Assembly: GCF_001039355.2 (NCBI RefSeq)
Contig: NW_019773598.1
Coordinates: forward strand, 1-59,297
Reading direction: 5' to 3'
DNA: 59,297 nt
From: Lingula anatina
Taxonomy: Eukaryota > Brachiopoda > Lingulata > Lingulida > Lingulidae
In this document: in pieces, positions 37,655-48,537 of the stretch
How the letters are laid out: every line of letters begins with the position of its first letter
Position numbering within the stretch: position 1 is the stretch's first letter
Made by a program: the position numbers and the translations under genes
The notes under the pieces: generated by a model
What the model was told of the DNA's origin: nothing
Databases searched by the model: none
What the model saw: the letters and a program-made list of their open reading frames with translations, nothing else

Positions 37655-40600
37655 GCCCAACCCTCACCTGTGTCTGTGTCTGAGGCACTGACAGTGACTA
37701 TACTGGTGCCAACTGTGACATTCTCAAACACCTCCACACTGTAGGTAGAGGGGTCGAAGACTGGAGCGTTGTCATTGGTGTCCTTTACATTCATGTAGAC
37801 CACGGCACTGGATGAGAGGTTGGCAAAGACGCCGGCATCTTCAGCGAACACAGTTAAGGTGTATATCTGAGTCTGTGAAATAATGGAAATATACATGTAT
37901 TATATTTCATATACAATAAAATATAGAAAAATTTAACAACTCCATGTAAGAGGAATCGCTCAGTTTAATTTAGATCCGAGTTGAATATTTATTATTGCAT
38001 ATTCAACAAAGGCAGACAAAAGACTGTCAGTTGGCAAAATAGACAGTAAAAATGTACACTTATTTTCAACCAAGATTCGTATGTCATCCCAGTCCTGATT
38101 TTACCTTTTAGTGGGGCATAATTGATGGTTTTAAATAAGACTAAAAGGTAAAAGCTGTAAGTGTCAATCATGTCACCTGATATAAAACACCGTTTAAAAG
38201 ATCTAAATCTTTTAATAGCCATAAAAAGCAGAGCAATTTTACTTTGCATAAATTACTGTTGTTTTAAAGACTGAAAAAATATCATTTCCAATGGGCGTGT
38301 GGCAGATTCTTTTGCAAAAAGTCTTTTTTTGTCTTATAACATACATTCTAATAAAAGTTTTTTGTATTCTTGTTTTTCCGAGCCAAAAATGTCCTGACTC
38401 AGTTCTGACTAATTTATAAACATTCCATCACTACACATGCTCTGGAAACAAAATATTTCTCTTCCAAAAGCTATTCAAAATGGGTCAAATGTATCACTCT
38501 GTATAAGCCTAATCTTTTTTTTCCACCAGTAGCCTGTAATTCATGTGCCAAGATTTACTTAACAAACAAATCAGCTGCATGGTGCCAGGAACAAAAGAGC
38601 TGAGGGGGCCCCAGAGCTTAGAATCAACATAAATATAGAAAATTATGATTTTTTATTGTGCTGCTCATTGTCGAATTCTCTAAGCTAACCAGCTATATTA
38701 GTGTACTATTTGGAAAGGGTCAGGTGGGCAACATTAAATTGCAACTTTATTTTGGAATTTTTCACAGCAACAACACCGGAGAAAAATCTTGTCAGAAGAT
38801 CACTATTCATGATAATTGGAGAGTAATAAAATAATGAAATAAAATTGGAAAGTAAGAAGGGAGGACAAGGGCACGGAGATTGATTTGGGTCTGTACATCA
38901 AGCCATCTTTCACATTTGGCTACATGCAAACAACAAGGAAAAAAACAAAGTTTTAGACAAAAATAAGCTCATGCTTTTTCCCTTTTCCTTCCAGTATTTT
39001 TTCTCTTTTTCTTCTTTTTGTTAAATACACCACAGGCCTCGTCAAGGCTATGCCCTCTGTCATTGCGCCAATTGTCTCAGTGTCTTCTGGGTGACTTAAC
39101 TTGGTACACACCGCCGTGTCCCCGTAAAAAGTTCACCAAGAACTCTACCTCCTTCCTTCAGTAAAAATACTCAGGTACAATAATCGATAATGTGACCAGC
39201 CCTCTGGTCAACGTTTCTTTTTCACCCTTTCAAGACACCTGACTTTTTGATTCTGAGGTGAGATTCTCAACTCATGGGTGCACTCATGCATGCTTGCTGT
39301 GACTGGTTTTTACCTTCAAGGTGAAATATTAGTCGCGTGCACCCAGGCATGGTGATGCATGAATTCAAGTCGAGTCAGTCTGGCCGAAAAATGAATGGAA
39401 ATGAGTCGAGTCGTTTGCAAAAGAAATGAGGACAAATTTGAAATAAACCGAAATTCTGAGTGTAAAGTTAAACCCAAGGCAAGTGAATGGGTAATTTATG
39501 CTAACACGGGGCTGTGCCTTAGAAAGAAAAAAGAAAAGAAAGAAATCCTTGTGTCCAATACCATACAAATCATGAAACTTGTATAGAATTTACCACTAAA
39601 ATAACAGTGTAGTGTTGGAACAGGAGAAATGACATTTTGACATAACATTTGAAATGACACTTTTGTTGAAAGAATAATTATTTCATATTCAACACAACCA
39701 AAAAATGAAATAAAGGACAATTACAAAGACTTGATGATAAAGCAAAACAAAATCAAGCAAAAAGTAAATGAACAAAATTTACTTAATTTTTTAAACTAAT
39801 ACCAAACATTCCACTGAGATATGACAGGAGTTTTAGTTATCAAATATGAATTATGTATCTCCAAAAGTTTTGACCCAAATACTAGTACATGCCTCTCATG
39901 ATGTTCATACTTTAACCCACAGACACTTCAGTATCATGACAGACAGAGAGCAAAAACAATATGATAAACACTTCAATAATTATAATACTTTCCCAGACAG
40001 TACAAAAATGTTAATAATCTTTCCATAACCTTTGTTGGGAGAGGCCAACAGATATATTTGACCTCCTTGACATAGAAATGAAAGTGGAGCATGTAAGATA
40101 AAGGTAATTTGCTGAGGTCAGCAATTATCTTGTAAGAATAAACTTCACTATTTCTCTTATGTGAAATGATTAGTAAAATTTGTGATGACAAAAGATATAT
40201 ACCTTTGATTTGCAGTTTTTAATAATATTAAAATATTTTATCTCAATTTCATTTAACTTTATGTTTTTCTTCAATCTAAATAAGTTTCAAACAAACACAT
40301 TCAAGACAAAAAACATATATACATAATTGTCATGACAGTTGCTTTATAAAAATGTTCTTAGTTAGTTCTTACTAGTATTCAGAAGTAACTCATATTACAC
40401 CAAAGACATGTAATCATAAAACAGATCAAGAATATATATATTTGAAAAACTCATAAAATCAAAATTTCATAATTTAGTGAAAAAAAATGTTCTATTTTTC
40501 TTGACTAAATTATAAAATACTCACCGTCTCAAAGTCCAGAGGCTGCTGCAACGTGAATACACCCAGGCGTCTATCCAGAGCAAAGACGGAACTTCCCCAG

Positions 40601-43600
40601 TTGTCAGCTTGCAGGTAGTAAGCTATTTCTCCATTCAGTCCCATGTCAGCATCTGTGGCTGTTATCCGAGCCACGGTGGAACTCACCAAGGCATCTTCTC
40701 GAATATCAAAGGAGTAGACGCTCTGGGTGAAACGTGGCGGATTGTCGTTGACATCGGTCACTGTCACCATGACAGTGGTCGATGAAGTCTGAGCACCATC
40801 GCTGGCCTCGACTGTGAGGGAATAAGATGGCGTTGTCTCTCGATCTAGTGCCACGCGTGTCGTCAGAACTCCTACAATTAGAATGAGCAAAGAAATCCCA
40901 AAGTTAGCCACGGGCATTTTCAGAGGGATGAACAAATATTGTCAAAAACCTGTTATATACTGTTTCGATATTCTGCGGTCATTCTTGTCCTACAGATGCT
41001 CAGTGGAAGAGTATACATGATACACTTGCATTGTATCCAGCATATGCATATTACAGCTCCATATGACTGTCTGTGATTCTATGGTCTCAACATCATATAA
41101 AAAGTCCTATCCTTGTCACAATATTACAACCTGTAGGTCTACATCACTGTAGCAATATGCTTATCACAGTACACAAGACTTTTACGACTCTTCCCTTCCA
41201 GCAGAAGAGAAATAAAAAACTGCACCATAGAGGGAAGTGGTCCGTATGTAACACCTAAGCAACACCTCGGGCTATTGCCAAGGAAAAAATGCTCATTTAT
41301 AATGCAGGTTTTAACTAGCTGTTATCAGGGAATGTCTTGTTAATGTGGGTTTTATACATTTCTGTTCCCACCATGCAAACACTATTTCAAGTATAGTTAC
41401 AGTAGATTCTCGTGAAGTGTATCAAAATCGTTAATTCAAAATCTAATCCTCAAATGTATGCTTTACCTTCTCCCTTCCCCCCCCCCCCAACCAACCCCAT
41501 TCAAGCTAATAAGTCAATCAGTCACAATTAAAAAGGGAAATTTTAAACTGTGACTGTAAGCTTGGAAAACATTCAAAGTTGTGAGCTTACCAAGGCATTC
41601 AAATAATGAAGATAATTTGCTCTTTAATGGTTACTTAAATTCTCATTATGCATTACTTCTGTATCAAAGAGAGTCAATTAGATTAAAGCTGCTTTTATAC
41701 ACACAGACTGGAATGATTGAAAGAACAGACTAAAGCCAGTATAAAACTATTACAGTGTATTTTATAAAACATGCACATGCAAAAATTAATCTAATTACAT
41801 CAATTATTGTAAGCCACTGTGATACAAGTTCAACTGACTATTCTTAACACGTTAGAAAGACTTTTAAAATGTTTATTCTCTAAATATCCATTGAACAAGT
41901 AAATTCCCTTTTTTTTCTTTTTCAGTTATATGTTCCCCAACAATACTGCCAGACCACATGCCTAAACCATTTAATCTCCCGAGGTGAGATATCTGTAAAG
42001 CACAAAGTGGGACCTCTCAACCTTTCATGCAATACTTGTCAGGAAATGAAGAAATATACTTTTTGTTACAAACACTTCCAAGGCCAGTTGCTTGGTCTAT
42101 TAACTCGATTAAGTTGAAAAAAAATCATGTTATTTGAAACTCTTGGAATTCTAGGCACATTATAGTGCATTAAAATTAATCAGGCCTGGGGTATCAAGGG
42201 GACAAATATAATGACCTTGAAATATAATTAAACACAGCTATATTTTCACATATATTTTTTCTGTCTGCCACAATCATCTGAAAGCATCAGATGAGAACAA
42301 TTCCACTTCCAATGTATTCTACATGATGACACATAAAAGAGCAGCACGTACGTGAGCAGACAGAATTAAATGCCTGTTTGGATTAATAAAAAAAAAAAAT
42401 AAAGAAACCATTACATGTCCCCTGCTAAGTCCCACTTTGTTCAACTATTTCTCAATAATTCTAAGTCTCAAAGCGATGGCAGTGAAAAAAGGGGATAAAA
42501 AAGAACGAAAAAATTCAGGTGGGGATTGCATCTCACAGGGGAACATATCACAGCACAGGATTCTTGGTATCATGTTTTTAAAGCTGTTACTAGTTGTACA
42601 GAATCTAGTCCAAGGTAACCACACTTTGTTATAGCATACATTTACAAGGCTAATACTTTCAGAATAATACAAGACTTACTATAATTCGCTGACAATAAGG
42701 TGAAAAGAAAGAAATCCCATATTTCTCTATTCTATAGTCAAAAACATTCTTTACAATCAAAATTATACTTGGTGGTATGAGAAAATGTGAGGAAAATTGA
42801 CCCTACAAAAGAAAAAATGTCTAATTGATTAAAAGCATAGTTTCATTGTTTTTCAGAAGTTTGTCCATCAGACTGTGAAGCTTAAGAGTACATGTCAGTA
42901 TTCCAGACGTGCAGAGACTGTGTGTGCCCGCTCCCACGTACAAGGAAAGCTGAGAGCCCAAAACTGCAGAATTTTGACAGCCCATCCATCAATTTTGTTA
43001 CTGGATCATTAGATCATAAATTTGACTCTTGGCTCCTTAAATAAAGATGTATCTTATACTACAGATATCATTATTACACACTCATTATTCTGATAATCTT
43101 AATCTCAGGACACAAACGCTTGAACTTTTTTTTTCACTATTTAACATCACAAACAGTTAACTGTTAAAGTACCATCTAAAGTCATGTAAATATCCAAACC
43201 TGTGTAAAAATAGTTTTGTCATTCCCTTCTTCTTTCCAATATTAAGAAATAAAACAAATAAAATTTGCATTATTTGGTGTACCCCTGTTGCCTGACTCAA
43301 CCCCCTCTCACCATCCCCTTTTCAGAGAAAAGTGGAGTTATATAAAATCCTGTAAAGTACTGCAATCTTTACGACAACAGCATGCTCCTTTTAGGACAGA
43401 TCTCTGTCCATCTCTTCCAATCACTTAAAAAAAAAGAAAGAAAAAAAAACCACCCACCTGTATTTCCGTTCACTTGGAACACACTCAGGTCTCCGCTGGA
43501 GATACGGTAGGTCACTGTCCCTTCACTGTCCACATCTTGAGCCACAAGACTAGCCACCACGTAGCCAGGCTGGACATCTTCAGGGACGTCCACTTCATAT

Positions 43601-43656
43601 AGAGATGACCCAAAGGAGGGAGGGGTGTCATTCTGGTCTAGTAAGGTGATAGAGAC
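20017..43656 (-). CDS. FAT4: FAT4/Fat-type protocadherin, 3' portion (5' end outside window)
   Basis: Exons in transcription order: 43656-43458, 40871-40525, 37872-37668, 34278-34088, 33842-32936, 30750-30570, 30297-30047, 29791-29595, 29222-28593, 28372-27600, 27331-25884, 25529-23938, 23679-23582, 23235-22925, 22749-22423, 22192-22061, 21824-20017. Phases match throughout and give 3,198 codons plus stop. Domain order: about 18 cadherin repeats (DxNDNxP linkers and LDRE motifs), EGF, EGF, short EGF-CA, LamG, EGF, LamG, one transmembrane helix, and a long tail. This order fits FAT4/Drosophila Fat rather than FAT1-3 or Dachsous. Known: Fat binds Dachsous between cells and controls planar polarity and Hippo signalling. 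FAT4 has 34 cadherin repeats, so about 15 are missing upstream. A second copy of the first listed exon lies at 45409-45211. Confidence 0.9.
22061..25529 (-). other. Membrane-proximal EGF/LamG block of the Fat-like gene
   Basis: Exon 25529-23938 ends the cadherin region. It then has a roughly 150-residue spacer (LENTLVVRLQGLTQETFLRTF...) as found between cadherins and EGFs in Fat proteins, three EGF units (CQSNPCQNNGVC, CGNNVCLHGGTC, DVNECLSNPC) and the start of LamG1. LamG1 continues through 23679-23582 into 23235-22925, which also carries the fourth EGF (CTSNVCENGGTC to CELG). LamG2 spans 22749-22423, 22192-22061 and the start of the last exon (GFAGCL). Confidence 0.82.
22643..22663 (-). other. 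Furin-type cleavage motif in LamG2 of the Fat-like protein
   Basis: The - strand encodes TKRRKRAVG, which contains R-R-K-R before Ala. Known: Drosophila Fat is processed into two associated fragments by a furin-like activity in its membrane-proximal region. Cleavage here would release a C-terminal piece of roughly 720 residues containing the stalk, membrane helix and tail. Confidence 0.5.
30751..32935 (-). other. Fat-like intron, about 2.2 kb
   Basis: No coding sequence is supported. A (TC)n tract at 32853-32889 lies close to the upstream donor. The + strand open frame at 31302-31736 (144 codons) has no recognisable domain and sits inside an intron, so it is treated as chance. Confidence 0.6.
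32853..32889. repeat. (TC)n microsatellite
   Basis: CT dinucleotides with a few interruptions. On the transcribed strand it is a GA tract about 50 nt downstream of a splice donor. Confidence 0.9.
34279..37667 (-). other. Fat-like intron, about 3.4 kb
   Basis: No cadherin-like frame is present. It contains a G run near 34018-34026 in the adjoining intron, an A-rich run near 35200-35230, a TCACGTGA E-box palindrome near 34445 and a 43-A tract at 37610-37652. The texture at 35.3-36.9 kb differs slightly and could be an old decayed repeat, but I see no diagnostic ends. Confidence 0.45.
37610..37652. repeat. 43-base poly(A) tract (poly(T) on the transcribed strand)
   Basis: It lies 15 bp from the 3' end of the exon at 37872-37668, so the Fat-like pre-mRNA has a U tract starting just after that splice donor. 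Confidence 0.95.
37873..40524 (-). other. Fat-like intron, about 2.65 kb, no coding content seen
   Basis: No domain or clear repeat was recognised. It is AT-rich intron with scattered homeobox-type TAAT cores. Confidence 0.5.
40872..43457 (-). other. Fat-like intron, about 2.6 kb
   Basis: No coding content is seen. Its last part (from 43038) belongs to the segment that is duplicated downstream in window coordinates. A C run lies near 41481. Confidence 0.5.
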
Positions 43657-44789
43657 CTGGAAAGAATGGAGGAGAAAAAAGATTAAGTCTGATGTAAGAA
43701 AAACACTCAATCTTGATCATAGGTATGAAGAAGTATTGTTTTTTTTATTATTATTATATCTACATCTTTATTGAAAATATATGTAATCTGCATGGTCACA
43801 GATAAGACAAGCTTAGTCATGCAAGTTTTTTTTTTTTTCTTTAGGATGTATAAGATATCAATGTCCTAGTAGACGATTGACCTCTTGGTGTCTCATTGCA
43901 AACTTCTGACAACCCTGATTTGAAAATGTGATGGCTGCACCTGTTCACCCGGTGTAAACTTTCCTTTCAACTGCACCTAATTTACCCCACAAGTTTCGTC
44001 AACTTTGGGAATACTTGCGGGTAGCTGAAAAGCCTCTTTTCGAGGATCTATTCTCACATTGTCAGCTGAAGGAAGTGACACAAAGATTAGGGGCTGTAAT
44101 TCGGAGGAGAATACGAAGTGGATGCTTCAAGTGGGTTAAGCTCAACCACGGCCTGGGATGTGACAAAAGCTTCGGATTATGTAACGAAATACTGAGGTTC
44201 TGGTGAAAGGCTTTTGAATCTTGAATCACATTCACTGGTCTGTGACCAGAAGGACATTCGCGTAGATCACCATTCCACGATTCTCTGTTTAGACAGGACC
44301 AATCCGATGCAAAAAATCACATGCAGCAAAAGAGATGTTGATTACATTTTGTAATGGGGTAACAGCATGTGGCCATGTAATCAACACGACTTAACAAAAT
44401 TAACTTTTGTATCCATTCTAGATAAAAAGTGTGCAAAAATGAAAGACCAATTTGGATGTTTGTTTACTTTCTTCTTTTTTCAAGTGAAATTAGTGCAGAA
44501 CTGACGTTGTTTCGATGAACAGGTTTTCAAGTACAGCTGCAAGAAAAAATCCCAATGTCAGTCATTATCCCACCTCTGTCATTTAATAATAAGGCTCTTA
44601 TATTGAAGACTGTCACAATAATACATCCAATAACAAGGATGAGTGAAGACAAAATTGCTTCATGTATGTCTCACAAATCACTGAGCCATACATCCTCTGT
44701 GACTAAGAATTCTCATTTTCTCCTTATCTCTCAAACTTTTATTCACCCATCAATAAAGAGAAAAATACTTAAAATGTCCTTGACTTGCC
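43038..44789. repeat. Copy 1 of a 1,752-bp direct duplication (with an exon inside)
   Basis: It matches 44791-46542 at a constant offset of 1,753 bp. The only difference I found is at 44781 versus 46534 (T versus A), eight bases before the single N at 44790. It includes the 199-nt cadherin exon at 43458-43656. Confidence 0.93.
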
Positions 44790-44790
44790 N

Positions 44791-46542
44791 TAAATAAAGA
44801 TGTATCTTATACTACAGATATCATTATTACACACTCATTATTCTGATAATCTTAATCTCAGGACACAAACGCTTGAACTTTTTTTTTCACTATTTAACAT
44901 CACAAACAGTTAACTGTTAAAGTACCATCTAAAGTCATGTAAATATCCAAACCTGTGTAAAAATAGTTTTGTCATTCCCTTCTTCTTTCCAATATTAAGA
45001 AATAAAACAAATAAAATTTGCATTATTTGGTGTACCCCTGTTGCCTGACTCAACCCCCTCTCACCATCCCCTTTTCAGAGAAAAGTGGAGTTATATAAAA
45101 TCCTGTAAAGTACTGCAATCTTTACGACAACAGCATGCTCCTTTTAGGACAGATCTCTGTCCATCTCTTCCAATCACTTAAAAAAAAAGAAAGAAAAAAA
45201 AACCACCCACCTGTATTTCCGTTCACTTGGAACACACTCAGGTCTCCGCTGGAGATACGGTAGGTCACTGTCCCTTCACTGTCCACATCTTGAGCCACAA
45301 GACTAGCCACCACGTAGCCAGGCTGGACATCTTCAGGGACGTCCACTTCATATAGAGATGACCCAAAGGAGGGAGGGGTGTCATTCTGGTCTAGTAAGGT
45401 GATAGAGACCTGGAAAGAATGGAGGAGAAAAAAGATTAAGTCTGATGTAAGAAAAACACTCAATCTTGATCATAGGTATGAAGAAGTATTGTTTTTTTTA
45501 TTATTATTATATCTACATCTTTATTGAAAATATATGTAATCTGCATGGTCACAGATAAGACAAGCTTAGTCATGCAAGTTTTTTTTTTTTTCTTTAGGAT
45601 GTATAAGATATCAATGTCCTAGTAGACGATTGACCTCTTGGTGTCTCATTGCAAACTTCTGACAACCCTGATTTGAAAATGTGATGGCTGCACCTGTTCA
45701 CCCGGTGTAAACTTTCCTTTCAACTGCACCTAATTTACCCCACAAGTTTCGTCAACTTTGGGAATACTTGCGGGTAGCTGAAAAGCCTCTTTTCGAGGAT
45801 CTATTCTCACATTGTCAGCTGAAGGAAGTGACACAAAGATTAGGGGCTGTAATTCGGAGGAGAATACGAAGTGGATGCTTCAAGTGGGTTAAGCTCAACC
45901 ACGGCCTGGGATGTGACAAAAGCTTCGGATTATGTAACGAAATACTGAGGTTCTGGTGAAAGGCTTTTGAATCTTGAATCACATTCACTGGTCTGTGACC
46001 AGAAGGACATTCGCGTAGATCACCATTCCACGATTCTCTGTTTAGACAGGACCAATCCGATGCAAAAAATCACATGCAGCAAAAGAGATGTTGATTACAT
46101 TTTGTAATGGGGTAACAGCATGTGGCCATGTAATCAACACGACTTAACAAAATTAACTTTTGTATCCATTCTAGATAAAAAGTGTGCAAAAATGAAAGAC
46201 CAATTTGGATGTTTGTTTACTTTCTTCTTTTTTCAAGTGAAATTAGTGCAGAACTGACGTTGTTTCGATGAACAGGTTTTCAAGTACAGCTGCAAGAAAA
46301 AATCCCAATGTCAGTCATTATCCCACCTCTGTCATTTAATAATAAGGCTCTTATATTGAAGACTGTCACAATAATACATCCAATAACAAGGATGAGTGAA
46401 GACAAAATTGCTTCATGTATGTCTCACAAATCACTGAGCCATACATCCTCTGTGACTAAGAATTCTCATTTTCTCCTTATCTCTCAAACTTTTATTCACC
46501 CATCAATAAAGAGAAAAATACTTAAAATGTCCTAGACTTGCC
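44791..46542. repeat. Copy 2 of the 1,752-bp direct duplication
   Basis: It starts directly after the N at 44790 and repeats 43038 onward. It contains the second copy of the cadherin exon at 45211-45409. The copies touch with only an N between them, as expected when two overlapping contig ends were joined without merging. Confidence 0.93.
45211..45409 (-). CDS. Second copy of a 199-nt cadherin exon (probable assembly duplicate)
   Basis: It is identical to the exon at 43458-43656, from VSITLLDQNDTPPSF to VFQVNGNTG. The length is 199 nt (one more than a multiple of three), and the exon begins in phase 0 and ends in phase 1. Splicing both copies in series would therefore break the reading frame. 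Only one copy is likely to exist in the genome. Confidence 0.8.
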
Positions 46543-48507
46543 TAAACCCTCTCCTATTTTCTTTTCCCGTTAATCATAAAAGATGAAGAGCACTACAAAA
46601 AAGTTATTTATCACAAGAATTCCTTCATTTTCAATCGTTTCTATGTTACAAATCACTGCATGCACAAATATATGTATAATTCACCATAATTATCTTGATT
46701 CATTGCTTTTTTTTCCCCTACCATCTCAAAAGAAAAAAAAACTGAGTTTCATGTTCCATATTTCCACTCCCACTTGAAAAGCTCAATAGCATTAAAGTGC
46801 CAGGTAGTGTAAAAGTTTGAAAAATAGTCACTGAGGGTCAAACTTGTGCTCGAGGTACATGTTAACAAGTCAAAAGCACCGTTTAACCCAGATGTACACT
46901 GTGAAAGCACCGGTTTTCCTGTCAACTCTGTCTACCTAAAAGTTCAGAGACACAATGTGTGACATGAGGATTTGTCTCACATGATGGGCCTGAAAAGATG
47001 TGCGATATTTGCATTCAGTGACACTCTCGGTTTGTATTCATATGCCATCTTGATGGTTGAAAAATTATCAAAATAACTGAAATAAATCTGTAAAAGGCTG
47101 AATAAAAACAACTATTTAGCACACTTAAAAGACTGGGATGAAAATTATCAAGACAGACTTCTTCATTTCAAATGTTATTCATCTCAGCATCAAAAATTTT
47201 TTTATTGAAGACTTATAAACAGGAAAATGTTTCACTAAATTAGAACATATTTCTCTTGCTGGTAATTGTAAAACAATATTTCATAAACAACACTAGTATT
47301 TCATTTAGTATAGTGCTTGTTTATGACTAAATAATTTTCTTCTTTGGTCATGGTTGGCAAGTTTTGAGACTTCAAAAACTTAAACATTGAGGTCATGAAG
47401 TTCAAAAGGTGAGCTCTTTGTGACATGAGTGACCACCTCGGCAGTGTAGGTCAAGTGGTCAAAATGACTGGAAAATGGCCACAAAGAGAATGTAAAACAA
47501 TTTTACATGCCATCTTTCTGGTGACTGCCCCAACTGAATACAGACTAATATTTAAAATGTCATTCTTCAATTCAAATTAGGTTGTTTTTTTGTTTTTGTA
47601 TATAATAAAATTAAATATCTACTTCTAGTTGAATTTTGATGTTTAATTTAGATTATTGTGTATTTTTCATATTTTTCAAAGCAATCACATTTTACAGGAA
47701 TTTTTCATAATGGTACCTCATTTTTAATATGAGACAATTGCTCTTTTAATGTTATGGTATTTATGTCAATGACTGATATTCTCCATCCAAATAAGAAACA
47801 TTGATCTGCCTATTTAAAAAGCCGAATTTAAAGGAAATTAAATTTTGTACAAATGCTAAATTGTACAAATCAGTTGCTTTAAGTGCCTTTAATTTTATTA
47901 TTGGTCACTCAAAGTGACCCAAGTCCACTGATATAGGTCTAAGGACCAAATGAAATAGCCATCTCAGCAGCCAAAGTAACACAACACTACAGCAATGCAT
48001 CCACCATCACCTCCCAATGGCAGTCTGTGTGTATACACTACCCCTACATTTAACCTATTTAATAATCCAAACAGCCGAGGCCTTATTCAAATACAAGCTG
48101 TGTGGGACATACTTCATAACAAAACACAAACTCCCATTTTGAATTCTACCATAGAAATCCATGTTATTCTTTCTTGAGATGGAAATGTAAGGTGTTTTGT
48201 GTCACACTGTATTTACACTGCATTGTACTTGAACAAGGAGACTAGCAGCACTACTCTGGGGACCCCAGCCTAATACTACACTAGTGCCCCGTAAAACGGG
48301 AGAAACTCGAGGACTTTCAATCTCTGAACATAGACAGGAATGTCTGTTTGAACTTTCACAGTTTCAACGAGTGGTTATGATCGGCTTTGTGTAACTCCGC
48401 ATTCTGCCTGTTGATAATCACCCCTCCCACTTTTGAAAGGGTCCGAAATGAGGTGCAATAATGAGTCACCGCCTACAGTAAAGGTGTTGTAACTCTGATA
48501 TCTCTTA

Positions 48508-48537
48508 CCCCCTCCCCTCCCCTCCCCTCCCCTCCCC
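48508..48537 (-). repeat. (GGGGA)n tract with G-quadruplex potential
   Basis: On the - strand there are five or more G4 runs separated by single A bases. This is a strong G-quadruplex pattern, and it would be in the RNA sense strand if the Fat-like intron spans it. Confidence 0.85.

Larger units (their letters stand above)
25884..43656 (-). other. Cadherin-repeat block of the Fat-like gene
   Basis: Eleven exons carry most of the cadherin repeats, and the last one or two continue into the exon at 25529. Linker motifs in order: DQNDTPP, DVNDNPP, DTNDNAP, DVNDNAP, DKNDNNP, DVNDNTP, DVNDHTP, DVNDNAP, a degenerate one (SAPLSQYPTF), DVNDNSP, DKNDNPP, DQNDNAP, DANNNAP, DVNRNTP, DINDNPP, GANEDYP, DANDPP. 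The exon at 25529 adds DDVNDNGP and DLNDNPP. Several depart from the calcium-binding consensus. Confidence 0.85.

Noticed and set aside
44015-44206. 63-codon frame present twice (also 45768-45959)
   Set aside because: The second copy is due to the 1.75-kb duplication, not independent conservation. It has no known domain.
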